Below, piece by piece: positions 1-11,110 of a DNA stretch of 64,000 nucleotides (its first letter is position 1; every line of letters starts with the position of its first letter). The stretch comes from Distichodus sexfasciatus (lineage: Eukaryota > Chordata > Actinopteri > Characiformes > Distichodontidae): positions 1,128,025-1,192,024 of the forward strand of contig JAVGVS010000042.1 in assembly GCA_032718565.1 (NCBI GenBank), in the 5' to 3' direction. The translations under genes and the position numbers were made by a program. Under the pieces are notes generated by a model. That model was given only the letters and a program-made list of their open reading frames with translations, had not been told where the DNA came from and searched no databases.

Positions 1-279
1 ACTGAACTTTTGCTCAACTGAAAGTTTTGATTAGCTCCTACTGTTAATACTAGATGTTACTGTTAACATATAAATGTTATACATTTATGTAATTTTATTT
101 TTGACAATACATGCTTTTAACAACAAAAACAACACTGAAATATGTATGTTTTTTGCATTTTTTTTACCTTAAAAAGTGTTTTCTTTATTATTGTTTTGCT
201 CCTCATATACAGTTAGTGCGATTCTTCATTTATTAATTAATTGCTTTGTGGGAAAAAAATAAATAAATAAAAATACATG

Positions 280-310
<31 letters not shown>

Positions 311-1011
311 AGATATAGATATAGATATAAAGTAAAACCAAAACCCCCAAAACAGATGTTTTTTCATCAAAAAAACAAAAAACAACTGTTGGTGTGAGCA
401 GCGTGACCCAGAAGTGATCATTACATGCGGTCAATAAATAACTAAAACAATTTATACATTAATAAAACACTTATTAGGCAATCATTCATTAATAATAGCC
501 TCTAAGAAGGCTCTCATCTCATTGTCACACTGTCCTCTACCTGGACATGGTGTCAAAGCTTGTTTTTAGGGGTTTTGGTTTTAAATTTTAAAAATGACTC
601 AACAAATGATGCATTGGATTTTTTTTAACCCACATGTTGCTAGACATGTAGCAATCTTGGCTGATACACCACAATAGAGACGCGCTGAATTACTCATGAT
701 ATTTCAGTGCTTTGTAATTTAATGCATCAATGATTACTTTTTATTCTCATTTGATCCAGTTGAATCATTGTATAATTAATTTATAATTCCAGACCAGTCA
801 GTTGCTGCATTACAAGGGAACACTGAAGGTGTTGATTTGGGGAACATAAAAACATATTAAAACATATTATTAAACATAAGTACAAATACAACAGTATTGG
901 TTAGTATTAATATGACAGAAAAGGGTTCCAGGTGTGAGTTTTGGAATCTTTCAGCACATCTTTGATGAGTCTTTGATAAGAACCCAGATGAGCTGCCTTT
1001 ATTGATTTATT
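1..1011. other. AT-rich non-coding sequence, probably sgms1 intron
   Basis: No coding exon is visible on either strand. Contains a TA then ATAGAT microsatellite at 279-329. Since sgms1 continues leftward, this is presumably intron of that gene. Confidence 0.5.
279..329. repeat. TA / ATAGAT microsatellite
   Basis: (TA)n passing into about six ATAGAT units. It creates spurious Ile/Tyr/Ser-rich open frames on the minus strand. Confidence 0.9.
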
Positions 1012-1235
1012 GGGCAGTTGGTGGCGTAACCTGTGATCGGAAGGTCGCAGGTTTGAATCCAGGGCCGGTAAAGTTACCACTGAGGTACTCATGAGCAAGG
1101 TACCGTCCCCAAGCACTGCTCCCCGGGCGCTTGTTAGCTGCCCACTGCTCCTTCACGGATGGGTTAAATGCAGAGGTCACATTTCGTTGTGGTGCACTGT
1201 GTGCTGTGCTGACAAATAATCACTCACTTTCACTT
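1012..1235 (+). mobile_element. tRNA-derived SINE, family 1, plus orientation
   Basis: tRNA-like head (GGCAGTTGGTGGCGTAACC ... GGTTTGAATCC B box), then a body with GTAAAGTTACC, CTGCCCACTGCTCC and GGTTAAATGCAGAGGTCAC, ending near CACTCACTTTCACTT. Other copies in the window: 11732-11975, 25460-25660, 58905-59160, 62935-63148 and fragments at 17640-17710 and 22960-23025. Confidence 0.85.
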
Positions 1236-1499
1236 ATTTTTAGCTCAGGGCCCTTTCTCAACACAGTAGTGACTCTCACATGGTAGTGTGTGTTGTGTGT
1301 AAGACGCAGCAGTACCCGGATTTGCCCTTTGCATGCTCTCGTTTTCATTTACTCTTTTTTTCCCCCCTGAATTGCACTCAACAGGGAGGCACCATCAGTA
1401 AGAGAACTTCTAAGCTCAGTCTAGCTGCTGATTGTTTTCCAAAAGCACTGTGGGGAGGATTTCCTGAGCTGACTAGCAGGGGGGGTGCCCTGAGCTTTA

Positions 1500-1531
1500 C
1501 ACACGCGCACACACACACACACACACACACA
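1500..1531. repeat. CA microsatellite
   Basis: (CA)n run at the left edge of the duplicated repeat that follows. Confidence 0.9.
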
Positions 1532-2080
1532 GTCTATGTATTACTATCTTTGTGAGGTCTTTCCATAGACTCCCATAATGACTAGATGTATATAATTTTA
1601 CACCTACACGTAATCCTAACCCTAACCTTAACCTCGGTAACCAAAAGCACATCTTTTACCTCTTTTAGTTTCTCAAATAAAACAAGCAGATTTCCTATAA
1701 AGTCATTTTTCCTCATGGGGACCTCTCAAATGTCCCCACAAAACCCAAAAGAACAGATAAAAGTGATTTTAGGGGACAAAAAGGTCCCCACAATGCGATA
1801 AATACATGGCCACACACACAGTCTTGTATTACTATCTTTGTGAGTTCCATCCACAGACTCCCATAATGACTAGATGTATATAATTTTACACCTCAGTGAC
1901 CAAAAGCACATCTTTTACTTCTTTTAGTTTCTCAAATAAAACAAGCACATTTTCTATAAAGTCATTTTTCTTCATGGGGACCTCTCAAATGTCCCCACAA
2001 AACCCCAAAAAACGACTAAAAGTGTTTTTAGGGAACAAAAAGGTCCCCATAACGCCATAAATACCCACCCACACACACAG
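1531..2080 (+). repeat. Tandem pair of a 260-290 bp interspersed repeat
   Basis: Two copies in direct order, 1531-1819 and 1820-2080, each starting GTATTACTATCTTTGTGAG and ending in AAGGTCCCCA plus a CA run. Shared blocks include CCCATAATGACTAGATG, ACCAAAAGCACATCTTTTAC and CTCATGGGGACCTCTCAA. A third diverged copy lies at 26547-26827. The first copy contains CCTAACCCTAACCTTAACC, which looks telomeric but is part of the repeat. Family not recognised. Confidence 0.75.
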
Positions 2081-2224
2081 GATGAGTGCTCTTGTCACTG
2101 GTCTGCATAATGGCAACTCAACCACGCACCAAACAATCATCTCTCTTCTTGCCACATTTATGTAAGTCTCTCTTTTCACACAGGAACAAAGTAACACCTT
2201 AAGACTTGGAGTTTACCAGCAAGC

Positions 2225-2960
2225 GAAAAATAGTCACACTGGTGGTGGCTTAGACCACGGTTTTTAGAGTATGAAAAAATATGCGCTCAAGTTCAAGTCC
2301 ATTTACTTCTTTCACAAATGATTTGAGTAGAAGTAGAAATTCCCAAGTAAGAGTAAAAAAAGTACCTTGCTATTAAGTTACTCAATTACCTAGCATTTCA
2401 TTTAGGTATAGTTCAAGTTTTAATGAAACAATTCATTCTGTTCTTGTCTGCCATACATTTGGAATAATATTTAATAGTTCAAAGACATTTCACAACTAGT
2501 TGTTTTACTTTCTCATTCTACATCTAGCTTATCACAAGTGTGTGTGTGGCTGTGTGAGGAAGAATCTATGTCAATGAGAGTGGGTGTATGTGAGTGAAAA
2601 AATGAGAGAGAGCAAAACAATGAGTGAATGACATCACGGGTGGCAGCACCCCACTAACGGTCATTTTAAATCCGGTCTAAAACTGCAGCAGTGTTACAGC
2701 TTTGATACCTAAGTAGGTGTTTCCACAGCCTGTGACACACAGCATTCTTCGCCTGGTATGGACTTTCGCCTCTAAGAAATGACTCATTGTAACGAAGGTA
2801 AACTGAGTAAAATTGAGTAGATTACTTACTCAAATATTAACTTGAGTAAGAGTTAAATTACAGCTTACAAAAAAGGAATACAGAGATTGTGCGTTCCTTA
2901 AAAAAAGAAATACTCATCTGCGTTACTTGTAACGTGTCAGGAACCCACCCCTGGGCTTAG
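2225..2960. mobile_element. Degraded hAT-type non-autonomous transposon
   Basis: Rich in AAGTAG / GAGTAA motifs. The right end GTTACTTGTAACG followed by AACCCACCCCTG resembles the end of hAT elements such as 14141-15002. The left terminal repeat is not clear, so it is probably truncated. Confidence 0.5.
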
Positions 2961-3528
2961 AGGTAGAAGACTCGTCTATGGAATGAAAGGGTTCAAGTCT
3001 GGCTCTTTCTTACCTCCAGCACTATCAACCTCTGAGCTCCTGAGCAACAGCCATAACCTCAAGCTTGCCACCATTAACGTAAATTTGAGACTGAAAACAT
3101 AAAAACAAACACTAACAAACATCTTAATGACGCCAAAATTTATGGGGATTACAATTCAGCTGTGACCCTTTTAATGCAGCAACTAACTGGTCTGGAATTA
3201 AAATTCTTTTATGAAATGATTCTCTTGGACCACATGAACTCTTACCCGAACTTGAAACAGGATGTACAAGTAATGTTGCAATTAAGAAAGTGTCTTACTG
3301 TCAAATGCCTGACCTCTGGATTACATAAGTGTACACAATATCGAAACATTCCATTGCGCAACAATAAATGCATATCTCATTTAATTTTTGGGAAGAGTTC
3401 GGTTTGAGGCAGCCCTGTGTTGCTCTAGTCTTTCAACCTCATCAAATTCTTTGAAATGGCCAGTATTTCAGTTCAACGGGAAGTCCAGGGCTGCTACTTT
3501 CTCAAACAACGAGAAAAAACATCAAATG
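2955..3528. other. Non-coding stretch with a SINE fragment
   Basis: 2955-3065 looks like a tRNA-derived SINE piece (GGTAGAAGACTCGTCTATGG ... GGGTTCAAGTCTGGC). No gene is seen in the remainder. Confidence 0.4.
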
Positions 3529-4263
3529 TAGGGACGAACGATAAGGGAATTATTGACCGACGGTGATATTTTGCATGCTTTATCTGCCGATGCCAATAAA
3601 CAAGGAAGGCAGAGTTGAGCGCGTAAAGACAAGATATTTCGTTGGCCACAGTTCCACTGCACGCTCAGAATTTTGGCACAAAAATGACGTCACAGTTCTG
3701 ATATTTCTAATACGGCACCAAGTCACGCGAGCGTGTAAAGCAGAGTTGAGCGAGAGCAGAGCATATCGAGTGTGGTGTGGTGCACAACATTTTAAGAAAA
3801 AGTCACTTCCCACCCGATTTGGTGTACCAAGTCAAATAGGGCGCAAGTGACACTCCACGTGCACTACCTAGTGTGTAGACAGCCGTTAAGCTACAACCCC
3901 AGCTGTTTCCTGAGATGCGTACTACCACATAGAAAAGTATAATAGGAGCGTCTTACCTACCATACTATTAAGTGCGGCTCACAATCTGGTTAGTTAAACA
4001 TTTTCCTTTGAGCGCGAATGTTCCACTGCGTGCTCAGATTTTTTTGGCCCAAAACAAGGCCATACATTTTAAGACAGAAGGCGCGGGCCATATAAAATCC
4101 CACCTCGCGCTTTGAACGTGCCAGGCATAAGCGCTACCTTTTCGACAATAAATGCGTTATAAAATATCGGCTGAAAATATCGGTCAAATCAAAACGTCGG
4201 TCCGATGCTGAAGACAATTATCAGTAGATTCCAATATGATTCCCATATCATCGTGCATCCCTA
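3529..4263. mobile_element. hAT MITE with 8 bp target duplication
   Basis: Ends TAGGGACGAACGATAAGGGA and the complement TAGGGATGCACGATGATATG are imperfect inverted repeats. Flanked by ATCAAATG (3521-3528) and ATAAAATG (4264-4271), 7 of 8 identical. No transposase. Sits in the sgms1 intron just downstream of the second coding exon. Confidence 0.8.
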
Positions 4264-4383
4264 ATAAAATGCAGATTATTGCATAACTTCACGTAAATGT
4301 CGCACTTTGAGGCCATCTCGTCATGGCCCGCTACCACATATGCAGGACCTTTATAACAGTATAATAAAAGCAGAGATTCATAC

Positions 4384-6224
4384 CTTAGGTGAACACTTGA
4401 AGTGCATCCCTGGAACAGGTAAGGTAGTGATGTACATGGTGATGCACCTGTACAGGTACAGCGTCCCTACGATGAACAGGAACCTCCGACCAACTATGGA
4501 CCTGTCAAACAAACAGGTAGGATGAAAAACGCCCTCCAAACCATTCTTAACACCTACACAAAATTGGAAACGTGACAGAAACGTCAAAAAATATCATGGG
4601 AGAAATGTTCGAGAGATCAGTACATATTTTTCCTAGCGCACCAATTTTTGGGATTTCTACAGTCTATAGTCAGTCTGCTATAGAGACTGGGGCTGTAACG
4701 ATACATGGATTCCATGACCAACAAGCCCTTAGCATCGATCCCAAATAAAAAACCATTGATCAAACATCACACACAGTGTAACTTGAGCTACTGTGGGAAG
4801 TAGCTCAGGACTAAAAATGTCAAACGATATTTTGGTTGCTTTTTGTTCATTAATATGATACTCTCTCATATCAATCACTGGCTCCGGAATTGAATCGAAT
4901 CAAAATTGCAGCAGACTTAGTGATATCAGAAGACATTGCATCGTTGTACTCCGAATCAGTTTCGCATTATGACGAAACACATCCCTGACAGAGACCAAAT
5001 TGCTGAAAGTCGTTTGAAAACAGCTATTTCTTAGTCAGTGTTTTGCATATAAAAAAATAATAGCTGTCAATCACAAGTTTCAACATGATATGATATACTG
5101 ATTCACTCGTCAACAATTCGAGGTCTGCTGATGTCACATAATCGGCTACGATACAACTCCAGTACTCGATATGAGACAATATCACATGCAGATTTAAAAC
5201 AAACACTTAATTAAGCTTATGTATAAATGAAATATGAATGGAGGAAATCTCCTAAACATGTATAAACAAAATTATAAGTCCTCTGTAACAGGAGTGCTTC
5301 ATAAATCAACAGTTACCCAACATTTATTTTTGCATTTATTATTTTTATTATATTGACATTTTTCTTTCTTACTGTCAGCCACCGCTGTTGAAATTATGGA
5401 GAGACAAAGAATTCATTAGGATGGGTAATTGTTTTCTAATTACATTTTTCAAAGAAAAAAAAAGCATCAGATGAAATAATTTGGTGAACCCCCTGCAGTC
5501 CCTCTGTGGACCCCCTTAGGGTCCCGGACCCCAGGTTGAAGACCAATGGTCTGACCCATAATGAAACAATCATGATTAGTTTCTAAAGCAGATGCGGTCG
5601 AACTTACTTGTGTTTTAAGAGACTCCACTGTATGATCCACAAGATCATGAGAATCATTCCGTTTATCTCGCAAATCGAGAAGGCCCACTCCACTCGGTCG
5701 AAAAAGTCAAAGAACTTGTCGGGCAACGGAGGGCTCGCCTCCTTAGGAGGCACACGCTCGTGGACCACCGAGATCGTGACGGTGGTCAAGACGAAGCAGA
5801 ACATGGCGTAGAGCAAGGCCACGCCCGTCTTCCCCCACTCGCTGGGGAAGTGTGCGCTAGATGGCTCGGGCATGGGGATGCGAACCAGTTCCTTGTGATA
5901 GCCGTTAACCGTCGAGCCGTTGCGTTGGCATTTCTGCGGAACGTCGGCAGAGAGGGCAGAGGAGATGTGACCGTTGGTGTGGCCGTTCTTGTGCGCCTCC
6001 ATGTGCTGCTCCAGCTTGAGGGTCTCGATCTTTTCCATCAGCTGTTTCCCACAGTCCGACGTCACCTGCGACAAGGGCGGCTGGCGGAAATCAAGGTGGG
6101 AGAGACGCAGCAAATCGCGACCGTTGGTGTGGCGAAGGGCCTCCACGTACTCCTGCAGTCCCTCCTCCGCCAGCCAGAGGGCGACCTCTTCTGCCGTCCA
6201 TTGGGACACTTTTGTCTTCTTCAT
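4384..6224 (-). CDS. sgms1: Sphingomyelin synthase 1, first two coding exons (partial)
   Basis: Exons: 6224-5608 (ATG at 6224) and 4501-4384. Together they give 735 bp, 245 codons, in frame. The enzyme moves phosphocholine from phosphatidylcholine to ceramide in the Golgi membrane. Residues about 1-70 form a SAM domain, followed by an HKNGHTNGH linker. A first membrane segment precedes the family motif SVVHERVPPKEA, and a second follows in FSICEINGMILMILW. Exon 2 encodes the family block GTLYLYRCITMY / TTLPVPGMHF. Splice phases agree: exon 1 ends CACAA|GTAAGT, exon 2 starts after TTTGACAG and ends CCTAAG|GTATGA. The SAM domain and linker match SGMS1 rather than SGMS2. The later exons with the catalytic His/His/Asp are not found in 1-4383 and must lie left of the window. 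Start chosen because it opens the SAM domain and follows an acceptor-like CTGCCAG. Very confident. Confidence 0.95.
4688..4987. mobile_element. hAT MITE, about 300 bp
   Basis: Begins TGGGGCTGTAACGATACATG and ends ACACATCCCTGA. Flanks ATAGAGAC (4680-4687) and ACAGAGAC (4988-4995) match 7 of 8. Related copies at 22085-22320 and 58090-58455 share TGATCAAACATCACACA-like and AAAATGTCAAACGATATTTT-like blocks. Lies in the intron between the two sgms1 exons. Confidence 0.7.
5380..5549. mobile_element. hAT right-end fragment
   Basis: The right part (about 5485-5549) ends GTCCCGGACCCCAGGTTGAA then GACCAATGG, a common terminal sequence of fish hAT elements. The left end is not identified. Lies 60 bp from sgms1 exon 1. 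Confidence 0.5.
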
Positions 6225-6391
6225 TGCGGCTGGCAGAGAAAGGTGGCACTGGTGGTCAGGAGGGTGGATCGGGTTGCTAGAGGGAACTCGTTTTTGGCAA
6301 GTTCATGGTGTTTGTGGAAGGACGGTGGTAAAAGGGTTATGAGCTTCCAGACGATTAAGTCAAATGAGTCATCATCTCCCAACGCGTCTGC
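6225..6391 (-). other. sgms1: Candidate 5' UTR segment of the sgms1 first coding exon
   Basis: Two acceptors on the minus strand could open the exon carrying the sgms1 start. The strong one has a polypyrimidine run and CCTTCCTAG, so the exon would start at 6391. The other is TTTCTCTGCCAG, starting at 6229. If the long form is used, the leader contains a short upstream ORF beginning ATGATGACTC and ending in TAA before the true start. This is read from splice-site appearance only; no transcript evidence. Confidence 0.4.
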
Positions 6392-6421
6392 CTAGGAAGG
6401 AAAGGAAAATAGAGTGAGGCC

Positions 6422-6828
6422 CAGCGTTGGGCACGTACCTTTAAAAAAGTAATTAGTTATAGTTACTAGTTACTTCTCACAAATAGTAACTGAGTTAGTA
6501 ACTGAGTTATATCATTATAAAAGTAACTAATTACCAGGCAAAGTAACTACTGCATTACTGCCTTAAAAAAAATCTAATTTAATATAACTATAAAATAAAT
6601 ATAAAACATTGTACACTAATCTACACTATTTTAATGTTGTTGAGGGACAACGTGAGAGACAACTATCAAATTCAACATATTATTATAAATATTATCATTA
6701 CTATAGTGGAACAGTAAAGCACAGTGGATGGTTTATAACTTTAAATATTTATTGCACAGACCACAACTCGTCAACAAATAAGTCTAAATATAAATTATGC
6801 TTCTGAAGAAAAGTACCAAAAATAAACA

Positions 6829-6859
<31 letters not shown>

Positions 6860-7316
6860 TATACTGTAGTGCAAAAAAAAACCTGATATGTAAACAGGTA
6901 ACAGGAGGTGTGTGCGACTGACCGTGCGTGTGCTTGTGTGTGAACACCCGCACTACTCTGCCTCTGATTGGCAAACAATGGAAATTTACTCAATCTAAGC
7001 CAATCATCACGTTCTCAGTTACACCACGTTTACAGACACACCAATCATCATCACTGGTTATGTGTCCCGCCCCGGCCCCGAACACACACAAACACACACA
7101 CACTCCCCAGAGAAAGAGAGGTCCTATGGCTGAGAGAGACGCCGCTCGCATGAACACCGCTTCAGTGTTCTCAGTTATACTAACGCGCATTTTATTGTCA
7201 GTAACGGTAACGGCGTTGTAACGGGGGAAACAGTAATTCGTTTGATTACTTGTTACTGAAAAAAGTACCGCCGTCAGTAGCGCCGTTTATTTATAGCGCC
7301 GTTATTCCCATCACTG
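6422..7316. mobile_element. hAT non-autonomous transposon, perfect 8 bp target duplication
   Basis: Starts CAGCGTTGGGCACGTACC and ends CCGTTATTCCCATCACTG. Flanked on both sides by GTGAGGCC (6414-6421 and 7317-7324), an exact duplication. The interior has GTTACTAGTTACTTC-type repeats and no transposase. The left flank is about 30 bp from the candidate sgms1 acceptor at 6391. Confidence 0.9.
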
Positions 7317-7512
7317 GTGAGGCCAAGGGAAATTGGGGGAAAAATGCTGTAGAACACGTAAGATTTAACAAAGACTGCAACTAATTTTCAAGGCGTTTCT
7401 TCTTAAGATGATTTTACTAAAGCTTCAATTTCTTCATCTCAGACACAGTTTCCCTGGAGCAACTTGGGATAAAGAGCCTTGCTCTAGGGCCCAGTAGTGA
7501 CCGTTCTGGCAC

Positions 7513-9151
7513 TAGAGTTGCAGTCAAGACCACCCACACCGAGACCAAGTCCTAACCGAGACCAGAGTGTATCGAGACCGAGACGAAGACCAAAACTGTG
7601 AAGGGACGAGACCGAGACGAGACCGAGACCACGGCAGGGTGAGACTGAGTTGAGTTGTCGGCTACTAACAACCAACGCGGCTAAGTGAGGGAGGTACCAC
7701 GCTGACGCGCAAGAATTCCAGTTATTCTTTTATTTGCAGATACAAAGCGTCTTTAAGATCCATTTACGATAAAACTTGTCGGATACCAGTGACATAAAAC
7801 TCTTGCAGAAACTCTTGTACAAAGATGCGTCAACAAATATGTGCTCTCTCCACTTGCCTCTTTCTCCATACACAGGTGGTTTCTTTCACAAATTAGTACC
7901 AACACCCATACACTCACGTGACTTTTAAACCACAGGTAAACACCAAAATAAAAGCCCGAGTGCAACCTCCATAAGTGACCCTCCACGGCAAAACCAGTCG
8001 CCTGTCGCAAATTTTCTAAATTGAGTTATTATGTTGTCATGAAAAGACATAAACCAACCTTCAAAACGATATCTATATGGAATGAACCGGACGACATATG
8101 ACTCAGATATCAACATTCAAATGAGTCGGGTTTCTCCTGTCACGCCAAGTGAGAAACAGAGAAATCTGCCTTTGAAGCTGACTATCGCCGTAGCACTCAC
8201 AGACGCTTGCTGCGGTCCCGACTACGTTTGCATTTACGGTAGCCTACGCTGCATTCACAGCCACACGGATAGTCTACCTGCGTTAGGTTAACTGAACTCG
8301 GGAGACGAAGATGGATTCCGGAGAAATATCTTCACGCTAGTCAACCAGTGGATTTACCGTAAATATTGAAGTAGAGCGGTCAAAACACAAACTTTTAACA
8401 TTCTGCTGGAATTGAATTCCTCACCTCAAGAAAGTCACGTGTTTAGGATGGAAAGGGGAACTTTTTCAGCCAAATTTATTCACAACAGTACAGTATAGAC
8501 CTTCCACTGTTTCAAAACACTAAAAACAAAAAATCCAAAGTTTTACCCCACGCAACATAAACGCTCGTTTTTCTCGGAAACCACCGTTGCAACAAGCGAC
8601 TGGTTTTGCTGTGGAGGGTCACATATGGCCGTTACAGCACGTTTTACACCACATGACAAATAAGTGAAACACTGAAATCCGAATCAATCCAACAAAGCAA
8701 ACAACATACACTAAGCAACATGAAAGATGTTTATGGAATATTTCTCTCTTACGTATCTATAATGAGGAAATCACTTCACTGGAAGCAGTTATCCAAACGG
8801 ATCACATCACATGTTAAACTCAACAAACCACAGTGACAGAACGCTCCTCAAGACCAAACTCACCCCAAAGTTAAGGGGGTGAAACATGAGAGATGCAACA
8901 GTGAAAGGGACTAAGAGCACCTTGATTGCCAAATTGTGGAGTCGTAGGAATCTGTCATGGTTTGACTTTATCCAATCCGACAGTAAACAGCTCATTAATA
9001 CTGATCTTTAATACAGAGCTGCGGTCTCGGGCTGATCTCGAAATAAAAAAGTCCTTTTTGTCCGAGTCCATGACGAGACTGAGTATAAAAACGGCCGATT
9101 CCAAGACAAGACCGAGACCTTCAAAAACTGGTCTTGAGTACTACAAGACTA
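7513..9151. mobile_element. hAT element inserted in the SINE, itself carrying a MITE
   Basis: Left end TAGAGTTGCAGTCAAGACC; right end complement TAGTCTTGTAGTACTCAAGA. Flanks TCTGGCAC (7505-7512) and TCTGGAAC (9152-9159), 7 of 8. Interior has repeated CGAGACCGAGAC motifs near both ends. Confidence 0.75.
7975..8622. mobile_element. 648 bp MITE, copy A
   Basis: Terminal inverted repeats of about 26 bp: GTGACCCTCCACGGCAAAAC at the left and its near-complement at the right. Nearly the same element as 12740-13383. Resembles in its ends the abundant fish MITEs beginning TGTGACCCT. No coding capacity. Confidence 0.85.
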
Positions 9152-9248
9152 TCTGGAACTAAGATAGAGCTGGGTTTGAACCTATGACCTCTTGGTTCAT
9201 ATGCGAGTACCCTACCACTAAGCCAGAACCCCAAATTAAGGTCAAAAT

Positions 9249-9588
9249 CTGGGCCGGTGTGCGTAAAATGTCTTCAGAGTGGTCGTACAGTTTGATTTAA
9301 GAGTTTAAAAAATTGTAGCAAAAAGTAGGACCTAAGAGCCTTGTTTAAAGATGCTAAAAGTAACTTTCAGCAAAGTCTAAGCCCGATTCCTAAGTGTTGA
9401 CAGAGACGGTCCTCTTCAGCTCTCTTAAATAATTTAGGAGCTGCGCCCTAGTTTTAACACTTAAGAACTGTTATGATTAGCGCTTAATCTTAAATCTAAG
9501 AGTAAGAGCCAAATCCCGTCCCTCTTAGAATTGCGACGCAGTTAAGAGTGAAACTTTACTCTGAGACGTTTTATGCATACCGGCCCAG
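9249..9588. mobile_element. 340 bp MITE with about 30 bp inverted repeats
   Basis: Left CTGGGCCGGTGTGCGTAAAA, right complement CTGGGCCGGTATGCATAAAA. Interior repeats TAAGAGCC / CTTAAGA motifs. Flanks GTCAAAAT and GTCAAGCC are only partly alike. Superfamily uncertain. Confidence 0.75.
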
Positions 9589-10858
9589 GTCAAGCCAAAG
9601 AAGCAAGACTGTAAACAAGCTGTAGGTTTTCCATGAGCCGGCATGTGACGGGTCAAACTGTTTTTCGCTGCTGAGAAGTTGGAGTGAAACTTTGACGTTA
9701 GAGTCAGATGAAGTATGATGTAAAATCTTGTTGATGAAACCCCTACAAACAGACAAGAAAGATAATGGTGGAGACAAAGCTACACCACGGAGGTCTAAAC
9801 TAAACATTCCAACGCAAACATGACCCTTTCACGAGCTTGACCATCGAGCAAGGACCTTTTCTAGAGCTTCCTCTGAAGAACTGCGCCCTTTCAACTTTCG
9901 GTGGTTGGAAAGAGCACATGTGAGCACTTGCGAGCACGTTGGCTCGGGGTGCGGCATGTCTGTTTACAAATCCAAAAAGAAGGGGGGGAGGGTGGTTTCC
10001 TCCACCGCACGTGGTTTACATTACAGTGAGGCTCGGCAACGCGGACAAGCATCTTAAGGGAAACACTGGCCCGCTACTTTTTTCTGGGGTCGTATCTCAG
10101 TGGCTACAATATGGGGCACCGGATGTTTTAAAGTGGGAAATTTTTTTTACCACAGTTACTGTGGTTTCCGGCTCGCAGCGTAACTTAAATGTGCTACACC
10201 AAGAGAGTCGTTTCCATGGCAAAGGGGACAGAGGTAAATAACAAGCGTGGGCGACGTTCTGGTTTAGGTGGCGTAAACGGTGGCTTACGTCTTACACGAT
10301 CTGCAGGCTTTTGTGGAACTTCTAAAATGCAAACGAGACTTTCCTTATCCACTAAAACTCTGATAAATCTTCAACATCCACAACAAAGGAAAGTTCAGGG
10401 AAATGCTTCAAAGTAGAAACTCAACAATTAAATAATGCAGCATTTCCCAAGAGCAGCTAGAAAAGACCTGACGTTCACTGAGGTACAATGAAGACAGAGG
10501 TCTTATGGTTTTGTTTTTTTTTACTGCTAAAGAAATAAGCATTTCTTCTCTCACTTACCAGTTCACGACGACTCTCGAATCTTCCACCTCGTCTAATTTA
10601 ATCACTGGCACCAAACCGCACTTATCTTTTTGTCCAGCTCTCCAACGACAAGCTTCACATGATCTACAGCGACCAAACACAGGACTCCAGCACATGTCTA
10701 AAACATGACAGTGACTAAACCTAGCATGAGCGGTCAGAATGTGACCTCGGGAATGTCCTGTGCAACGGAGTGCCCTGACGCATTCCTTCAAAGCTATGGA
10801 TCTCCTCAAAAACTCTTTGCCATCAATGTCGAGCGGAGAAAAAAGTAAGAAGTCAAGT
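9589..10858. other. Non-coding stretch
   Basis: No gene can be supported. A minus-strand open frame at 10555-10809 ends in a strong donor (AACTG|GTAAGTG at 10559) and is Cys-rich, but it has no recognised domain; it may be an untranslated exon of sgms1. Confidence 0.3.
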
Positions 10859-10859
10859 C

Positions 10860-11110
10860 CTGTTTCTATTCAGCCTCACCTTTCTTTTCCTCGCGAGCAG
10901 TCGGTGCGGTAAGCCGGAGCTTCTTCTTCCCCGTCTCCCTGATCACCGCCCCACCCACGTTCCGCTTCCCAACCGGCCCCTCCCACAAAGAAATCCCAAC
11001 CCCCCTGCTGTTAACTGGCCTGTCAAATCCAACACCTTCCCCGGACTGGTTTCCTAAAAAACTACACGTTTTGGTGTTAGGGGCTCTGTTAGGCGGTTGC
11101 CTAGCAAAGC
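10860..11110 (-). promoter_or_regulatory. Candidate sgms1 promoter and 5' non-coding exon
   Basis: GC-rich, CpG-containing stretch upstream of sgms1 on the minus strand. A clean donor AAAGAAAG|GTGAGG ends a possible non-coding exon at 10880. A second donor AACTG|GTAAGTG occurs at 10559. SGMS1 genes are known to use upstream non-coding exons, so this is a plausible first exon. No TATA box is obvious. Assignment to sgms1 is inference from position and strand; it could be an unrelated CpG patch. Confidence 0.35.

Larger units (their letters stand above)
7440..9235 (-). mobile_element. SINE (family 2) split by a transposon
   Basis: The two halves of one tRNA-derived SINE, 7440-7512 (CCCTGGAGCAACTTGGGAT ... 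) and 9160-9235 (GGGTTTGAACCTATGACCTC ... CCACTAAGCCA), are separated by the hAT element 7513-9151. Intact or partial relatives: 25825-25925, 33125-33258, 34790-34885, 53580-53650, 57205-57330. Confidence 0.75.

Noticed and set aside
1610..1632. Interstitial telomere repeat (CCTAACCCTAACC)
   Set aside because: Only about two units, and it recurs as a fixed part of an interspersed repeat also found at 26.6 kb.
5760..6395. 211-codon plus-strand frame opposite the sgms1 exon
   Set aside because: Antisense shadow of a strongly supported SAM-domain exon.
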